Source: Candidatus Thiodiazotropha sp. (ex Myrtea sp. 'scaly one' KF741663) (GTDB taxonomy: Bacteria; Pseudomonadota; Gammaproteobacteria; Chromatiales; Chromatiaceae). From it: a stretch of DNA of 64,000 nucleotides. The DNA lies in assembly GCA_025655555.1 (NCBI GenBank), contig JAHXIQ010000005.1, positions 248,001 through 312,000 on the forward strand, in the 5' to 3' direction. The position numbers were made by a program, and so were the translations under genes. The stretch's first letter is position 1. Every line of letters starts with the position of its first letter. The notes under the pieces were generated by a model, which worked only from the letters and a program-made list of their open reading frames with translations, did not search any database and was not told the DNA's origin. Shown here one piece after another: positions 34,626-43,380 of this stretch.

Positions 34626-35915
34626 ATGGAGACATACAGAGCCTATCTCCAGTCGATTAAGGATCGGCATCATAGCCTGGAAGAACGTATTCAGGGCACG
34701 GTTAGTTCGCGCGTGATTGCGGAGTTCGTCGGTACCAGCGCGCTGTTCCCTGTTCTTGACGCTATTCGTTCGATCACCATTGATGGCGTGTATGTCTACC
34801 TCAGTGAACCCGCTCACTACATACTGTTTTTTGCGGCATTTATACAGGCATGGTATCTCGGTACTGCAAAATCATCCTCATGGAAGACTGTCTTTACAGG
34901 CAGTTTGTTGGGCTTCGGGCTCTATGCGCCGATGGATATGTTGCGCGAAGGTGTAGAGTTTTTCTACCAGCCATACCATATGTTGTTCGGTGCCTACAGC
35001 CTCATGATTGCTGGACTACGAGCACTGCAAGTATTAACCCGTGGTGTGGAATTCTTGCAGACAGCAACTACCTTATTGCTGAATATCGGTAAATTATTGT
35101 TGTTTCCAGCCATGTATATCATCATCGATCAGAATCTTGAAAGTCTGCATCAGTTGGATAGCCAAGTCTGGCCAAGTTTTATGGATACCAATACACATAT
35201 CTACATTATCTATGGTGCATTATTTGTCGGTATTCTGCTTGGCTTTGCAGAATCCCAACGTATTCACTATGCCCATTACCTGCGATATCTGGCGGGACGA
35301 CTAAAGCAGTATTCCGAGTGGAGTCTTGGAAAGGAGTTGATCAATAACGCCATCGATGATCCCAATTCATTGGAGTTGCATCGAGTGGAGCGAACCATTC
35401 TTTTCCTGGATATCAGGGAGTTTACCGCCTGGGCAGAGCAAGCAGATCCGCAGCAAGTAGTGGATATGCTCAACAGATACTACAGTGTCGCTGAGTCCAT
35501 CATCAACGATTACCATGGACATAAGCCTAATTTCACTGCCGATGAGGTGATGACACACTTTGTGTCCGCCGACGTTGCCGTTCAAACTGCCTTTGAACTG
35601 CAGATCAAACTACATGAAATATTGAACTTGCATACACTCTCTGTAGGTATTGGCCTGCATACCGGAGAAGTCATTGAAGGCATGGTGGGTTCAGACAATA
35701 CACGTAAATATGACATTATCGGAGATGCAGTCAACACGGCGAAAAGACTAGAGTCATCTGCTGGCAAAGGCGAGATTGTTTTGTCGGATGCTACCTATAA
35801 GGTGCTGTCTATCCCCCCTGACATCGCTACACAAAAAACCCTTCGGGCTAGAGGAAAGGCTGAGACAATCCAGGTCTATGTATTGAGCCGACAGATTAAG
35901 GTGAACCATGCTTAG
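34626..35915 (+). CDS. membrane-bound class III adenylate/guanylate cyclase
   Basis: Protein of 429 residues. The N-terminal half holds several membrane helices (ILFFAAFIQAWYL, LLGFGLYAPMDML, ALFVGILLGFAES). The catalytic domain spans about 257-420. ILFLDIREFTAWAEQ supplies the first metal Asp, the second Asp is in FTADEVMTHF (the usual Gly before it is Ala), GIGLHTGEVIEGMVG is conserved, and YDIIGDAVNTAKRLES holds the transition-state Asn region. It should make cAMP or cGMP in response to an unknown membrane or ligand signal. It is a single gene without a visible effector. Confidence 0.88.
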   Translation: METYRAYLQSIKDRHHSLEERIQGTVSSRVIAEFVGTSALFPVLDAIRSITIDGVYVYLSEPAHYILFFAAFIQAWYLGTAKSSSWKTVFTGSLLGFGLYAPMDMLREGVEFFYQPYHMLFGAYSLMIAGLRALQVLTRGVEFLQTATTLLLNIGKLLLFPAMYIIIDQNLESLHQLDSQVWPSFMDTNTHIYIIYGALFVGILLGFAESQRIHYAHYLRYLAGRLKQYSEWSLGKELINNAIDDPNSLELHRVERTILFLDIREFTAWAEQADPQQVVDMLNRYYSVAESIINDYHGHKPNFTADEVMTHFVSADVAVQTAFELQIKLHEILNLHTLSVGIGLHTGEVIEGMVGSDNTRKYDIIGDAVNTAKRLESSAGKGEIVLSDATYKVLSIPPDIATQKTLRARGKAETIQVYVLSRQIKVNHA

Positions 35916-35969
35916 TTCTATGTATGTAGGATCTTGATTGATTCATACATCTGACTCGGTAATGGAAAA

Positions 35970-36210
35970 ATGAGCCAAATAGGAAAAGGTCCTGCCGAAA
36001 ATAGAGTGCTGGATAACGAAATCAATAGCGAACACAATTATAGATATCGGCTTTACAATAATCACGGCAATCTCCATGATTGCTCAACCAGCAATGGGAA
36101 TAGCAGTATACCAAGCTACTGCTTTGTCTTATGGAAGAGCCAGTTTTTATTCTTCAGTCAATCAACTGATAAGGGTGGTATTTCCACTACTTAACAGAGA
36201 GGGCTTCTGA
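35970..36210 (+). pseudogene. RebB-like (R-body family) small protein, frameshifted
   Basis: The frame ending at TGA 36208-36210 encodes IIAxxxMIAQPAMGIAVYQATALSYGRASFYSSVNQ in outline: the PAM...YQATA...A...VNQ spacing resembles RebB-family R-body structural proteins. That frame has stops at 35971 and 35980 and no start codon, whereas an ATG in another frame at 35970 encodes a plausible N-terminus (MSQIGKGPAENRVLDNEI). A one-base shift near 36015-36025 would join them. Either the gene is broken or the N-terminus is wrongly read. The family call is by pattern only. Confidence 0.4.
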
Positions 36211-36246
36211 TTTTATCCCTTAACTATATTCATAGATGCCAGGCAG

Positions 36247-36762
36247 CTAACTTATCTCAGCAATAGGTTCTGCAGGGGTTGTTCCATCGACTTTTTTGTC
36301 GAGTTGTTCATTGATCTTGTACTGCAGGTAGATCGACTGGAAAAAGAAAGTCATGACGGGTCCGAGGGAGAATTCAGGATAATCATTCTCCTTCGCCATC
36401 TCTTGTAGGCGGTTTCTGATACCGAATAACCACCACAGAAAGAAGATTAGATAGGCGATGGTAGAGAAGAGCAATGTGATGCCAATCAGGCGGGTAATCA
36501 TCTCATCGGGTATAAAGGATAATGCTGTGTTGACGGTGTAGGAGATGATCGTTCCCCAGATCAAGAACTCAGGGATTATTCGATGATGTACTTCGTTGAT
36601 AATCCGGCTACGCGTGTAGAGCCAATAGACAGAATAGATACCGAATGTCACAACAGTGAGTAGAAATACCCACCAAGCAGAAAAACGTGGGAAGTTATCT
36701 AAATAGTTCGAATCACCAATCGTATCGACATTCGATTTTGGTGGGCTATAGGGGTTGTCCAT
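36247..36762 (-). CDS. DUF4234-like small membrane protein
   Basis: Protein of 171 residues with a polar start (DNPYSPPKSNVDTI) and three to four membrane segments: FSAWWVFLLTVVTFGIYSVYWLYTRS, IWGTIISYTVNTALSF, LIGITLLFSTIAYLIFFLWWLF. The TFGIYxxYW-type first helix and the following RxxxN are typical of the DUF4234 group. The function is unknown. AAGGAG lies 7 bases before the ATG. Confidence 0.7.
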   Translation of the reverse strand: MDNPYSPPKSNVDTIGDSNYLDNFPRFSAWWVFLLTVVTFGIYSVYWLYTRSRIINEVHHRIIPEFLIWGTIISYTVNTALSFIPDEMITRLIGITLLFSTIAYLIFFLWWLFGIRNRLQEMAKENDYPEFSLGPVMTFFFQSIYLQYKINEQLDKKVDGTTPAEPIAEIS

Positions 36763-36843
36763 TGTTTATCTCCTTTCGTCGTTCTACATATGTATCCAGT
36801 ATCAAGGGTTAATAGTATTGATTACACAGTCCATATCATTGGT

Positions 36844-37749
36844 TTACTCTGAATTTTCTGATTTGCGCTTGAAGAGCTTTCCAAATACTGCACCTAAGCC
36901 GATGAGTATAAAGACACCGAATTTTTTCAAAAAAATCAGTGCTGCCGCCAGTAATCCGGTCTTTGCCACAACCTTACCCGCGACCAGTGCGCCAATGCCG
37001 TAGGCAGCGACCTTGTCGAGCTCAGGATTGAAATCCTCATAACGTGAACCCTGGTTGAACTCAGCCAGGGCGAGCACTGTACCAATCTCTGCGTCAATCT
37101 TCTCCTTCTGATCCATACCGGCAATGAAGTTCAGCAGTAACACACCCTGCCTGCCGAGTACACGGATGTTGTAGTTGAGTGTATGTACGGGATCGTCGCC
37201 AAAACGTATCTCTTTTGCCCAATGGAGTTTGTGGGATGACTTGTCATAGAAGGGTGTGGATGCCCAACCGACCAGTTCGATGGGTTCATAGCCCTGGGCA
37301 ACTCGCTGCTTGCTGGCCTCCTGGGTTCCTTCCTGCATATCAGCAAGCAAATCAGCATAGTCGATGGCATCAGCGTCTTCATCGGAGACATATCCTTCAT
37401 CTTCGTACTCGATAGTTACGCCCCAGGAACCATCATCAAATGGTGTCGATTCGGCAGGCATCAGCATGCCTAGTGTTTCCATACCAGCATCGGGTGGGTT
37501 GCCCCAGATTTCCACTAGCACTGTCTCTGTATCTTGTGGCTTTAGGTAGTAGAAGGAGTCAGGTACCTGCAGGGTTGCAACGCCATTGGGCAGCTTTATT
37601 TCACCTTTTTTGCGATCCAGTGAGTTCCAGATCTTCTCTGCGGCGATCAGGTATTCAACCTCCTCTGGTGTCATTTGTTGATCATTACAGAGAGCTGGCT
37701 GGCTGAAACCGATAATTGTGAATAGCAGCAGAGTGAGTGGGTTTCTCAT
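36844..37749 (-). CDS. DUF2167 family membrane protein
   Basis: Protein of 301 residues: signal peptide (NPLTLLLFTIIGFSQPALC), then the DUF2167 domain with ATLQVPDSFYYLKPQDTETVLVEIWGNPP, WGVTIEYEDEGYVSDEDADAIDYADLLADM, WASTPFYDKSSHKLHWAKEI and LNYNIRVLGRQGVLLLNFIAGM. Two C-terminal membrane segments follow, ending in FGKLFKRKSENSE. This is a conserved envelope protein without assigned function. AAGGA before the ATG at 37749 supports that start. It lies 82 bases downstream of the DUF4234-like gene on the same strand. Confidence 0.85.
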   Translation of the reverse strand: MRNPLTLLLFTIIGFSQPALCNDQQMTPEEVEYLIAAEKIWNSLDRKKGEIKLPNGVATLQVPDSFYYLKPQDTETVLVEIWGNPPDAGMETLGMLMPAESTPFDDGSWGVTIEYEDEGYVSDEDADAIDYADLLADMQEGTQEASKQRVAQGYEPIELVGWASTPFYDKSSHKLHWAKEIRFGDDPVHTLNYNIRVLGRQGVLLLNFIAGMDQKEKIDAEIGTVLALAEFNQGSRYEDFNPELDKVAAYGIGALVAGKVVAKTGLLAAALIFLKKFGVFILIGLGAVFGKLFKRKSENSE

Positions 37750-38024
37750 TGAGTGTTTCCTTAGAGTGTACGGATGATGCCTAGGTGTCTCAGTATGGTC
37801 TGGTATACCAGGCAAGGCCCTGTCAGTGTGTAAGCACCACGCCTGCGTGTCATGCGGGTTCGACTGGTGTTGTGGCTCGGGAGGGAGAATATATCGGGCA
37901 CCAGGGAGGCCTGATGGAGGTATATTTCAGCAATAGGTGTGGGATGGTGCAGCGGTCAATTCCTTCGACTGAATGAGATGACGTTCCATTGATAATTAAT
38001 TCTACTGCTAGATGTAGGGTAATT

Positions 38025-38059
38025 GCCACTTTGGCACAAGTCCAAAAGTGGCATTTTTT
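38025..38059 (+). terminator. terminator-like hairpin in intergenic region
   Basis: GCCACTTTGG pairs with CCAAAAGTGGC (one bulge), followed by ATTTTTTAT on the + strand. No + strand gene ends nearby, so it may end an unannotated + strand transcript between 37850 and 38025, or be a repeat. On the minus strand the T-run is weak. Apart from this, 37750-38167 shows no gene. Confidence 0.4.
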
Positions 38060-38167
38060 ATACACCCTATACGCCTTTAAGTCGTTTCGTTCCCTACGGC
38101 CTTCCTCATAAAAGCAGAACCCGCTGAGTACTGATTGATCAACATAAAGGTCTATATAATGTCCCGG

Positions 38168-38908
38168 TTATGGCTGAAAGGGGAGTGTTCCCTTGAGGGA
38201 AGACATCAAGCCAACGCTTTGCCGGGTAGCGCCAATGGTTTGATTCAGTGTTGCTCGACCCATGTCCATCTGCATGTCAATGGACTGAATCGTCAATGCC
38301 TGTATCAGGGTATAGAGATTGAAGAGTGCTTCCGGAGCGTGTTGAGGGGGATCGGCCTCAGTGTTCGGCAGATCCGTTTCCACAATCCTCACTTCACCAT
38401 CGAAGTGCGTATCCACTATCCGGCAGACCTTACTGATCAATCCCTGGATCTCCAGATTGTGTGCCAGACACTCAAAGCGGAAGCGGGCGATGCCTCGCTC
38501 TCGGGCTGCATCCACCAGGCGTTCCAGCAGTATGCGACCAATGCCATGTCCCTGCATCCGGTCGATCACGGTGATAGCAACCTCCGCACATTCGATATCG
38601 TCTACCAGCCGTATACAGCGAGTGACACCTAAACCTCTGCCCTCGTTGCCATTTTTATCGATTTCGACCGCAGCCAAGGCAAAGTGATCATAGCCGTCCA
38701 TCTCGGTAAAATATCGCAACTCATCATGAGAGAGGGAGTCCTTCGCGGAAAAAAATCGCTTGTGACGCGACTGTGCGGAGAGCTCTGCAAAAGCGCTTAT
38801 CATGCACGCCTTGTCAGATGGGCATAATAGACGCAGCCTGATCAGCTGACCGTCAGCCAGTGTCAAGTCTTCACGATAGGTTTCTATGAATCTAAGTCTC
38901 TCTCTCAT
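38168..38908 (-). CDS. GNAT family N-acetyltransferase
   Basis: Acetyltransferase of 246 residues. A polar N-terminal part (LADGQLIRLRLLCPSDKACM) leads into the GNAT fold: LGVTRCIRL, AEVAITVIDRMQGHGIGRILLERLVDAAR (acetyl-CoA motif A, QGHGIG) and FRFECLAHNLEIQGLI. The C-terminal tail of about 60 residues after the domain is unassigned. The length and the SRHKRFFSAKDSLSHDEL segment resemble the protein-acetylating GNAT group linked to Pat-like proteins without the CoA-ligase half. The ATG at 38908 follows GGAGG. Confidence 0.85.
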   Translation of the reverse strand: MRERLRFIETYREDLTLADGQLIRLRLLCPSDKACMISAFAELSAQSRHKRFFSAKDSLSHDELRYFTEMDGYDHFALAAVEIDKNGNEGRGLGVTRCIRLVDDIECAEVAITVIDRMQGHGIGRILLERLVDAARERGIARFRFECLAHNLEIQGLISKVCRIVDTHFDGEVRIVETDLPNTEADPPQHAPEALFNLYTLIQALTIQSIDMQMDMGRATLNQTIGATRQSVGLMSSLKGTLPFQP

Positions 38909-39167
38909 GTGGGATAGCCTCCGGGCCGCATCAGAATACAACAGTCGGCCTGACGGATATTGTGCGCCGCAACATAATAATATGCAATTGATTATAGGAA
39001 CTTAGTGAATGTAATTGGCATTGCATCACGAAATAGAGGCGCCAAAAGGCACGATAAAAAAACATCGGGAACTATTCTGAAACCACCAGCAGCGTAGTTA
39101 TCAGACTGTGGGGTCTGGTAGGTCGGGTAAGCCTGAAGCACGACAAGACTGTCATACGAGGTCTTGG

Positions 39168-39371
39168 CTATTTACCTTTTCGTCTGCGTTCGGTGATCTG
39201 CTCGCCGGCAAAGCCCCAGTTGTCCGTATCGACCTCATCGATGACCACGACGGTCGTTGACGGATCTTTGCCGAGTACATCGACCAACAGCTGTGTCGCG
39301 CCGGCAATTAGTGCTTGCTTTTGTTTTTTACTGACACCTTCGCGGGTTACTTTGATATTGATATAGGGCAT
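39168..39371 (-). CDS. 4-oxalocrotonate tautomerase family protein
   Basis: Tautomerase of 67 residues. The catalytic Pro follows the initiator Met (MPYINIKVTREGVSKKQKQAL). The conserved TTVVVIDEVDTDNWGFAG segment and the basic tail complete the fold. It isomerises 2-hydroxymuconate-like dienols; orphan copies often have unknown substrates. AGAGGAAGA lies just before the ATG. No catabolic genes are near. Confidence 0.9.
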   Translation of the reverse strand: MPYINIKVTREGVSKKQKQALIAGATQLLVDVLGKDPSTTVVVIDEVDTDNWGFAGEQITERRRKGK

Positions 39372-39722
39372 CTATTCTTCCTCTTGAAAATGTTTGTGGG
39401 ATCTTTATTTACGCTGCATTTAGGAGAAAACGCATATTGATTCAACATCCAGAATACAGGAATCAATAACTCGATAATCTCTAAATATTCCTTGATGATA
39501 TGGATTCAAATTGACCTGATGCAGCGTAAGGATAACGAAACTTCACCTGCCATTTACATGGTTTTCATCTATAGACATTCATCTTCGTTACAGTAGGCTT
39601 CAGTTCGGTGAAAAATATCTGCTTCTATTGTAAATGATGACATTGAGCACCTCTTTAGAAAACTGTCCATTGACTCGGGTAGTCATTAAGGCTGCGCCGA
39701 AAGGCGAAATGATGAGATAAGC
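39372..39722. other. intergenic region without recognised gene
   Basis: About 350 bases between divergent genes. Nothing beyond presumed promoters was recognised. Confidence 0.4.
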
Positions 39723-40406
39723 GTGAAAACAGGTCCAATGCATTGGCGGTTGAGTGGCGTTGCCTTAGTGATGGGCATTTTTGCCTTTTTGGGTGTTGGT
39801 GGTGTGATGTTTGTACACCAACTGACCTATGATCGTATTCAGATGAATCTACGGCAGGATACACTCAGTGCTATGCATCGGTTGCTGCCGGCGAACGAGT
39901 ACGACAATGACCTGTTGGCAAATCCTGTTAAGTTCGATACAGCCGGAATGAGTATCGACAATCAATCGATTGTCGCTCATCGAGCCACGATGCAACATAG
40001 ACCTGTCGCGACATTGTTTAGCCTTACGGCGCCTGACGGATACAATGGGGATATCAACCTATTGGTTGTTGTACGCGAAAATGGCATGCTGGCAGGGGTC
40101 GAAGTGATTGGACATCGTGAGACCCCCGGGCTGGGTGATAAGATTGAATCAAGCCGATCTGACTGGTTACAGCAGTTCGTTGGGGCCTCTTTGGTAAATC
40201 CGCCACAGACAGCTTGGCGTGTGAAGCGGGATGGTGGGCATTTTGACCAGCTGACCGGAGCCACAGTTACGCCTCGTGCCATCGTAAAGGCGGTCCAACA
40301 AGTACTGGCTTATCTACGTGATCATGGCAACGATCATTTTAAAATTGAAACCGACCCAATAACATCCACTGAAAGAATTAAATTGGAAGACGATAGGGCA
40401 TCATAG
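39723..40406 (+). CDS. RnfG/RsxG-like FMN-binding electron transfer protein
   Basis: Protein of 227 residues with one N-terminal membrane helix (LSGVALVMGIFAFLGVGGVMFV) and a periplasmic FMN-binding domain. GVEVIGHRETPGLGDKIE is the Rnf/NqrC signature, and FDQLTGATVTPRAIV holds the Thr that carries covalent FMN. The rest of the rnf operon (A, B, C, D, E) is not adjacent, so this is a separate copy. It starts with GTG at 39723. It sits upstream of nhaA, 201 bases away. It may feed electrons to another membrane acceptor. Confidence 0.88.
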   Translation: MKTGPMHWRLSGVALVMGIFAFLGVGGVMFVHQLTYDRIQMNLRQDTLSAMHRLLPANEYDNDLLANPVKFDTAGMSIDNQSIVAHRATMQHRPVATLFSLTAPDGYNGDINLLVVVRENGMLAGVEVIGHRETPGLGDKIESSRSDWLQQFVGASLVNPPQTAWRVKRDGGHFDQLTGATVTPRAIVKAVQQVLAYLRDHGNDHFKIETDPITSTERIKLEDDRAS

Positions 40407-40607
40407 CTGGGTTGGTTGCGCAGCTGTCCTACATTGTGGACACATGTGATTTCCCTTTCGAGATTTGCGGCTAAGAGTAGACCCATATGAAATCGATAGT
40501 TTCACTGGTCTAAGGCATGCAATTTTTGGCACTATAGAGCAATTCGATGATTGCTCTCAGAGATGAGAACATCATGTCTTCCAAGCATATCTAACTATGA
40601 GCAGATC

Positions 40608-41834
40608 ATGAATCAAGTCAGTCGAGCGAGCGAAGGTGTTTCTGAGTGGTTGCAGGCGTTCATCAAGCAGGACTCTTCCAGTGGCATCCTGCTGATCATT
40701 GCCGCCGTATTAGCCTTGTTGATGGAGAATTCACCCCTGAGTTGGCTCTACGATGCGCTTCTCAATACGCCAGTGGAGATCCGTATTGGTGCTTTGCATT
40801 TGGACAAGGTACTGCTGCTCTGGATCAACGATGGACTGATGGCAGTTTTTTTCCTGCTCATCGGTCTCGAAGTTAAGCGTGAGTTTCTTGAAGGGGAGCT
40901 GTCGAGACTGGATCAGATCATCTTGCCTGGCCTTGGCGCTATCGGCGGTATGCTGATTCCCGCAGGCATCTACTATTGGCTGAATCAGGGAGATCCTCTG
41001 GCAATGAACGGCTGGGCGATCCCAGCTGCAACCGACATCGCTTTTGCCCTGGGTATCCTGGCGCTGCTCGGGGATCGGGTACCAGTTTCCCTCAGGGTCT
41101 TTCTCATGGCATTGGCCATCTTCGATGACCTGGGTGCTGTCGTGATTATTGCACTTTTCTATACCGCCGATCTCTCACTCACCAGCCTGTTGCTGGCAAT
41201 GTTGGCAGTGATGATCATGCTGGGGATGAATATCATGAATGTCACCCGAGTCTCTGCATATATGTTGGTCGGGGTCATTCTCTGGTTGGCTGTGCTCAAA
41301 TCAGGTGTGCACGCGACGCTTGCGGGTGTGATTGTCGGGATGATGATTCCACTCAGGGACCCGAAGGATGTGAATCACTCCCCACTGAAGACGGTGGAGC
41401 ATGGTCTACATCAGTGGGTCGCTTTCTTTATTGTGCCAGTATTTGCCTTCGCTAATGCAGGCGTTTCGCTCTCTGGGGTTAACCTGGATACTCTGCTAGA
41501 GCCGATTCCTCTCGGAATTGCGGCGGGCCTGTTTTTAGGTAAGCAGGTCGGTATCCTGCTGTTCTGTGGTGTTGCCATCTGGCTCGGATTCGCCAAGCTG
41601 CCCAATGGTGCAAGCTGGTGGGGCTTCTACGGGACCAGTATTCTTTGTGGTGTCGGCTTTACCATGAGTCTGTTCATTGCATCACTGGCATTCGAGCAGG
41701 GAGGGTCCGACGCAATCATTTTGGGGGATCGTATCGGTATTCTGATAGGTTCGGGTATCTCTGCCGTGGTGGGATATCTGCTGCTGAGGATATTTAATCC
41801 CGCAGCCAAAAAAGCATCTGCAGCACCACGCTAG
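40608..41834 (+). CDS. nhaA: Na+/H+ antiporter NhaA
   Basis: Inner-membrane antiporter of 408 residues that exports Na+ against H+ uptake. The twin catalytic Asp are in ALAIFDDLGAVVIIALFY. WINDGLMAVFFLLIGLEVKREFLEGELS, ATDIAFALGILALLGDRVPVSLRVFLMAL and ILCGVGFTMSLFIASLAF are family blocks. The start MNQVSRASEG (40608) gives a normal N-terminus; the frame is open 19 codons further upstream. The stop codon TAG forms part of a MITE-end-like sequence, TAGGGCCTGTT. Confidence 0.95.
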   Translation: MNQVSRASEGVSEWLQAFIKQDSSSGILLIIAAVLALLMENSPLSWLYDALLNTPVEIRIGALHLDKVLLLWINDGLMAVFFLLIGLEVKREFLEGELSRLDQIILPGLGAIGGMLIPAGIYYWLNQGDPLAMNGWAIPAATDIAFALGILALLGDRVPVSLRVFLMALAIFDDLGAVVIIALFYTADLSLTSLLLAMLAVMIMLGMNIMNVTRVSAYMLVGVILWLAVLKSGVHATLAGVIVGMMIPLRDPKDVNHSPLKTVEHGLHQWVAFFIVPVFAFANAGVSLSGVNLDTLLEPIPLGIAAGLFLGKQVGILLFCGVAIWLGFAKLPNGASWWGFYGTSILCGVGFTMSLFIASLAFEQGGSDAIILGDRIGILIGSGISAVVGYLLLRIFNPAAKKASAAPR

Positions 41835-41842
41835 GGCCTGTT
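41832..41842. repeat. partial MITE-end-like sequence
   Basis: TAGGGCCTGTT matches the first 11 bases of the element ends at 44980 and 31012 and includes the nhaA stop codon. A weak counterpart, AACAGGC, occurs near 41895. It may be a decayed short copy or chance. Confidence 0.3.
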
Positions 41843-41936
41843 CGGGAAGGTATTTTCCATACAAAAGAAAACTTAGACTCGAGTTACGGGTCAAACAGGC
41901 AGTGTTTTATTGAAGCGGCTCCAGAGGAGACCATAA

Positions 41937-42467
41937 ATGTTGAGCAATTCCGCGCCCTTGATGATTGTCCTGGGTCTGTTTTCCTTCGGCCAGGCTATGG
42001 CTGAAGTGCGGATTGGGGAGATGGCGCCCGACTTTCAACTGATGGATCAAAATGGCAAGGTTCATAGCTTATCCAGCTATCAGGGTCGTTGGTTATTACT
42101 CTACTTCTATCCCAAGGACGATACGCCGGGATGTACCAAAGAAGCCTGTGAGTTACGGGATGATCAGGTGCAACTGGAAAAGATGAGTATCTCGGTGCTG
42201 GGAGTGAGTACGGACGATATTGAGAGTCATCAGGCCTTTGCAGAGAAGTATCAGCTGCCTTTTCCGTTACTCTCTGATGCGAGTGGAGAGGTTGCCAAGC
42301 GTTTCGGATCATTATTCCAGATAGGACCGATTAAGTTCGCCAAACGACACAGTTTTATTATTGACCCCCAGGGGCGTATCGCGCATATCTATCGGGATGT
42401 GGACCCGAAAACCCATAGCGATGAAGTGATTGCACAGATTGAGGCTTTTCAGCTCAAGGCGCCTTAG
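41937..42467 (+). CDS. periplasmic peroxiredoxin (Bcp/PrxQ type)
   Basis: Thiol peroxidase of 176 residues with a signal-like start (LMIVLGLFSFGQAMAEV). The peroxidatic and resolving cysteines are in YPKDDTPGCTKEACELRDD, five residues apart as in Bcp/PrxQ. VLGVSTDDIESHQAFAEKYQLPFPLLSDASGEVAKRFG is typical. Export would place it in the periplasm, unlike cytoplasmic Bcp. AGAGGAGA precedes the ATG. Its last 14 bases overlap the convergent CinA-like gene. Confidence 0.9.
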   Translation: MLSNSAPLMIVLGLFSFGQAMAEVRIGEMAPDFQLMDQNGKVHSLSSYQGRWLLLYFYPKDDTPGCTKEACELRDDQVQLEKMSISVLGVSTDDIESHQAFAEKYQLPFPLLSDASGEVAKRFGSLFQIGPIKFAKRHSFIIDPQGRIAHIYRDVDPKTHSDEVIAQIEAFQLKAP

Positions 42468-43212
42468 TCGAAAGAAAGGGGATACCGGCTTCATGAAGCG
42501 ATGCGGCCAAGGCATCCATGGCCGGTTTTATCTCACCACTGCCTCTCAAACCCAGTTCGATGGAAGGTGTCTCGCCCAGTCTTGGCAGGCTGTAGAGCTT
42601 GAATCCGGGAAAGCGCCCCGCAAAGGCCTCCATGATAGGTACCAGTGAGCTCTCCGGGGTGTGTATCACCTGCAATGAGGCTTCCTCAAAAATTTCACCT
42701 CGCTTCTCTGCATAGTATTGATCGAGCACCCACTCGGCCATTGGCCAGGCCATTTCCGGGAAACCGGGGAGGAAGTGGTGTTGATCGATGCTGAACCCCG
42801 GGATCTGATTGTAAGGGTTAGGGATCAGGCTGCACTTCTCCGGCAAATCGGCCATGCGAATACGGGTAGGGTGAGCCTTGTCACCGAACCGGCCTTTGAT
42901 GAGCGCCGCAGCTTCGGGGTGGCGTACCAGTGAACATTCTGCCGCCTCGGCAGCGCAGGCGCGTGTCAGGTCGTCCGGTGTGGCGCCAATACCTCCACAG
43001 ATGAAAACCGGCAACTCGCTCTTAAGAGAGAAACGCAGATGCTCAGTGAGTATCGGGGCGTCATCCGGCAATAACCAGCATCGGGTGAGTTTCAGGCCTC
43101 GGCTGCCAAGGCGCTCACGAAAGTGAGTCAGATGGCTGTCCTGCCTTTGTCCAAAGAGTATTTCATCGCCTATTACAATAAGACCGAAAAGGTTGCTCAT
43201 CTGTCTGTTCAT
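42454..43212 (-). CDS. CinA-like molybdopterin-binding domain protein
   Basis: Protein of 252 residues. The N-terminal MoaB/Mog-type domain carries FGLIVIGDEILFGQRQDSH and VFICGGIGATPDDLTRACAAE, the diagnostic blocks of the CinA N-terminal (COG1058) domain. The C-terminal part resembles the KOW-like linker of the family. The CinA C-terminal NMN deamidase domain is missing. COG1058 proteins hydrolyse ADP-ribose in some species. An ATG at 43200 is an alternative start. It overlaps the bcp-like gene tail to tail by 14 bases. Confidence 0.85.
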   Translation of the reverse strand: MNRQMSNLFGLIVIGDEILFGQRQDSHLTHFRERLGSRGLKLTRCWLLPDDAPILTEHLRFSLKSELPVFICGGIGATPDDLTRACAAEAAECSLVRHPEAAALIKGRFGDKAHPTRIRMADLPEKCSLIPNPYNQIPGFSIDQHHFLPGFPEMAWPMAEWVLDQYYAEKRGEIFEEASLQVIHTPESSLVPIMEAFAGRFPGFKLYSLPRLGETPSIELGLRGSGEIKPAMDALAASLHEAGIPFLSTKAP

Positions 43213-43380
43213 CTGGTTTGATGCATCTCCGAATAATTTGCTACAGCGCTGTATTTACCCCTGCGCAAGTGTAGTTGATATCGACTAAAATTCGGCACTA
43301 AACTGATCGATGAATTGTAGACGGCGATACGATATTGTCGCTGGTATCATCTTGCGAAAATTGTAAAAAGGATCAGACAT

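Noticed and set aside
38135-38632. 165-codon + strand frame
   Set aside because: Lies wholly over the clear GNAT gene on the other strand; its sequence makes no sense as a protein.
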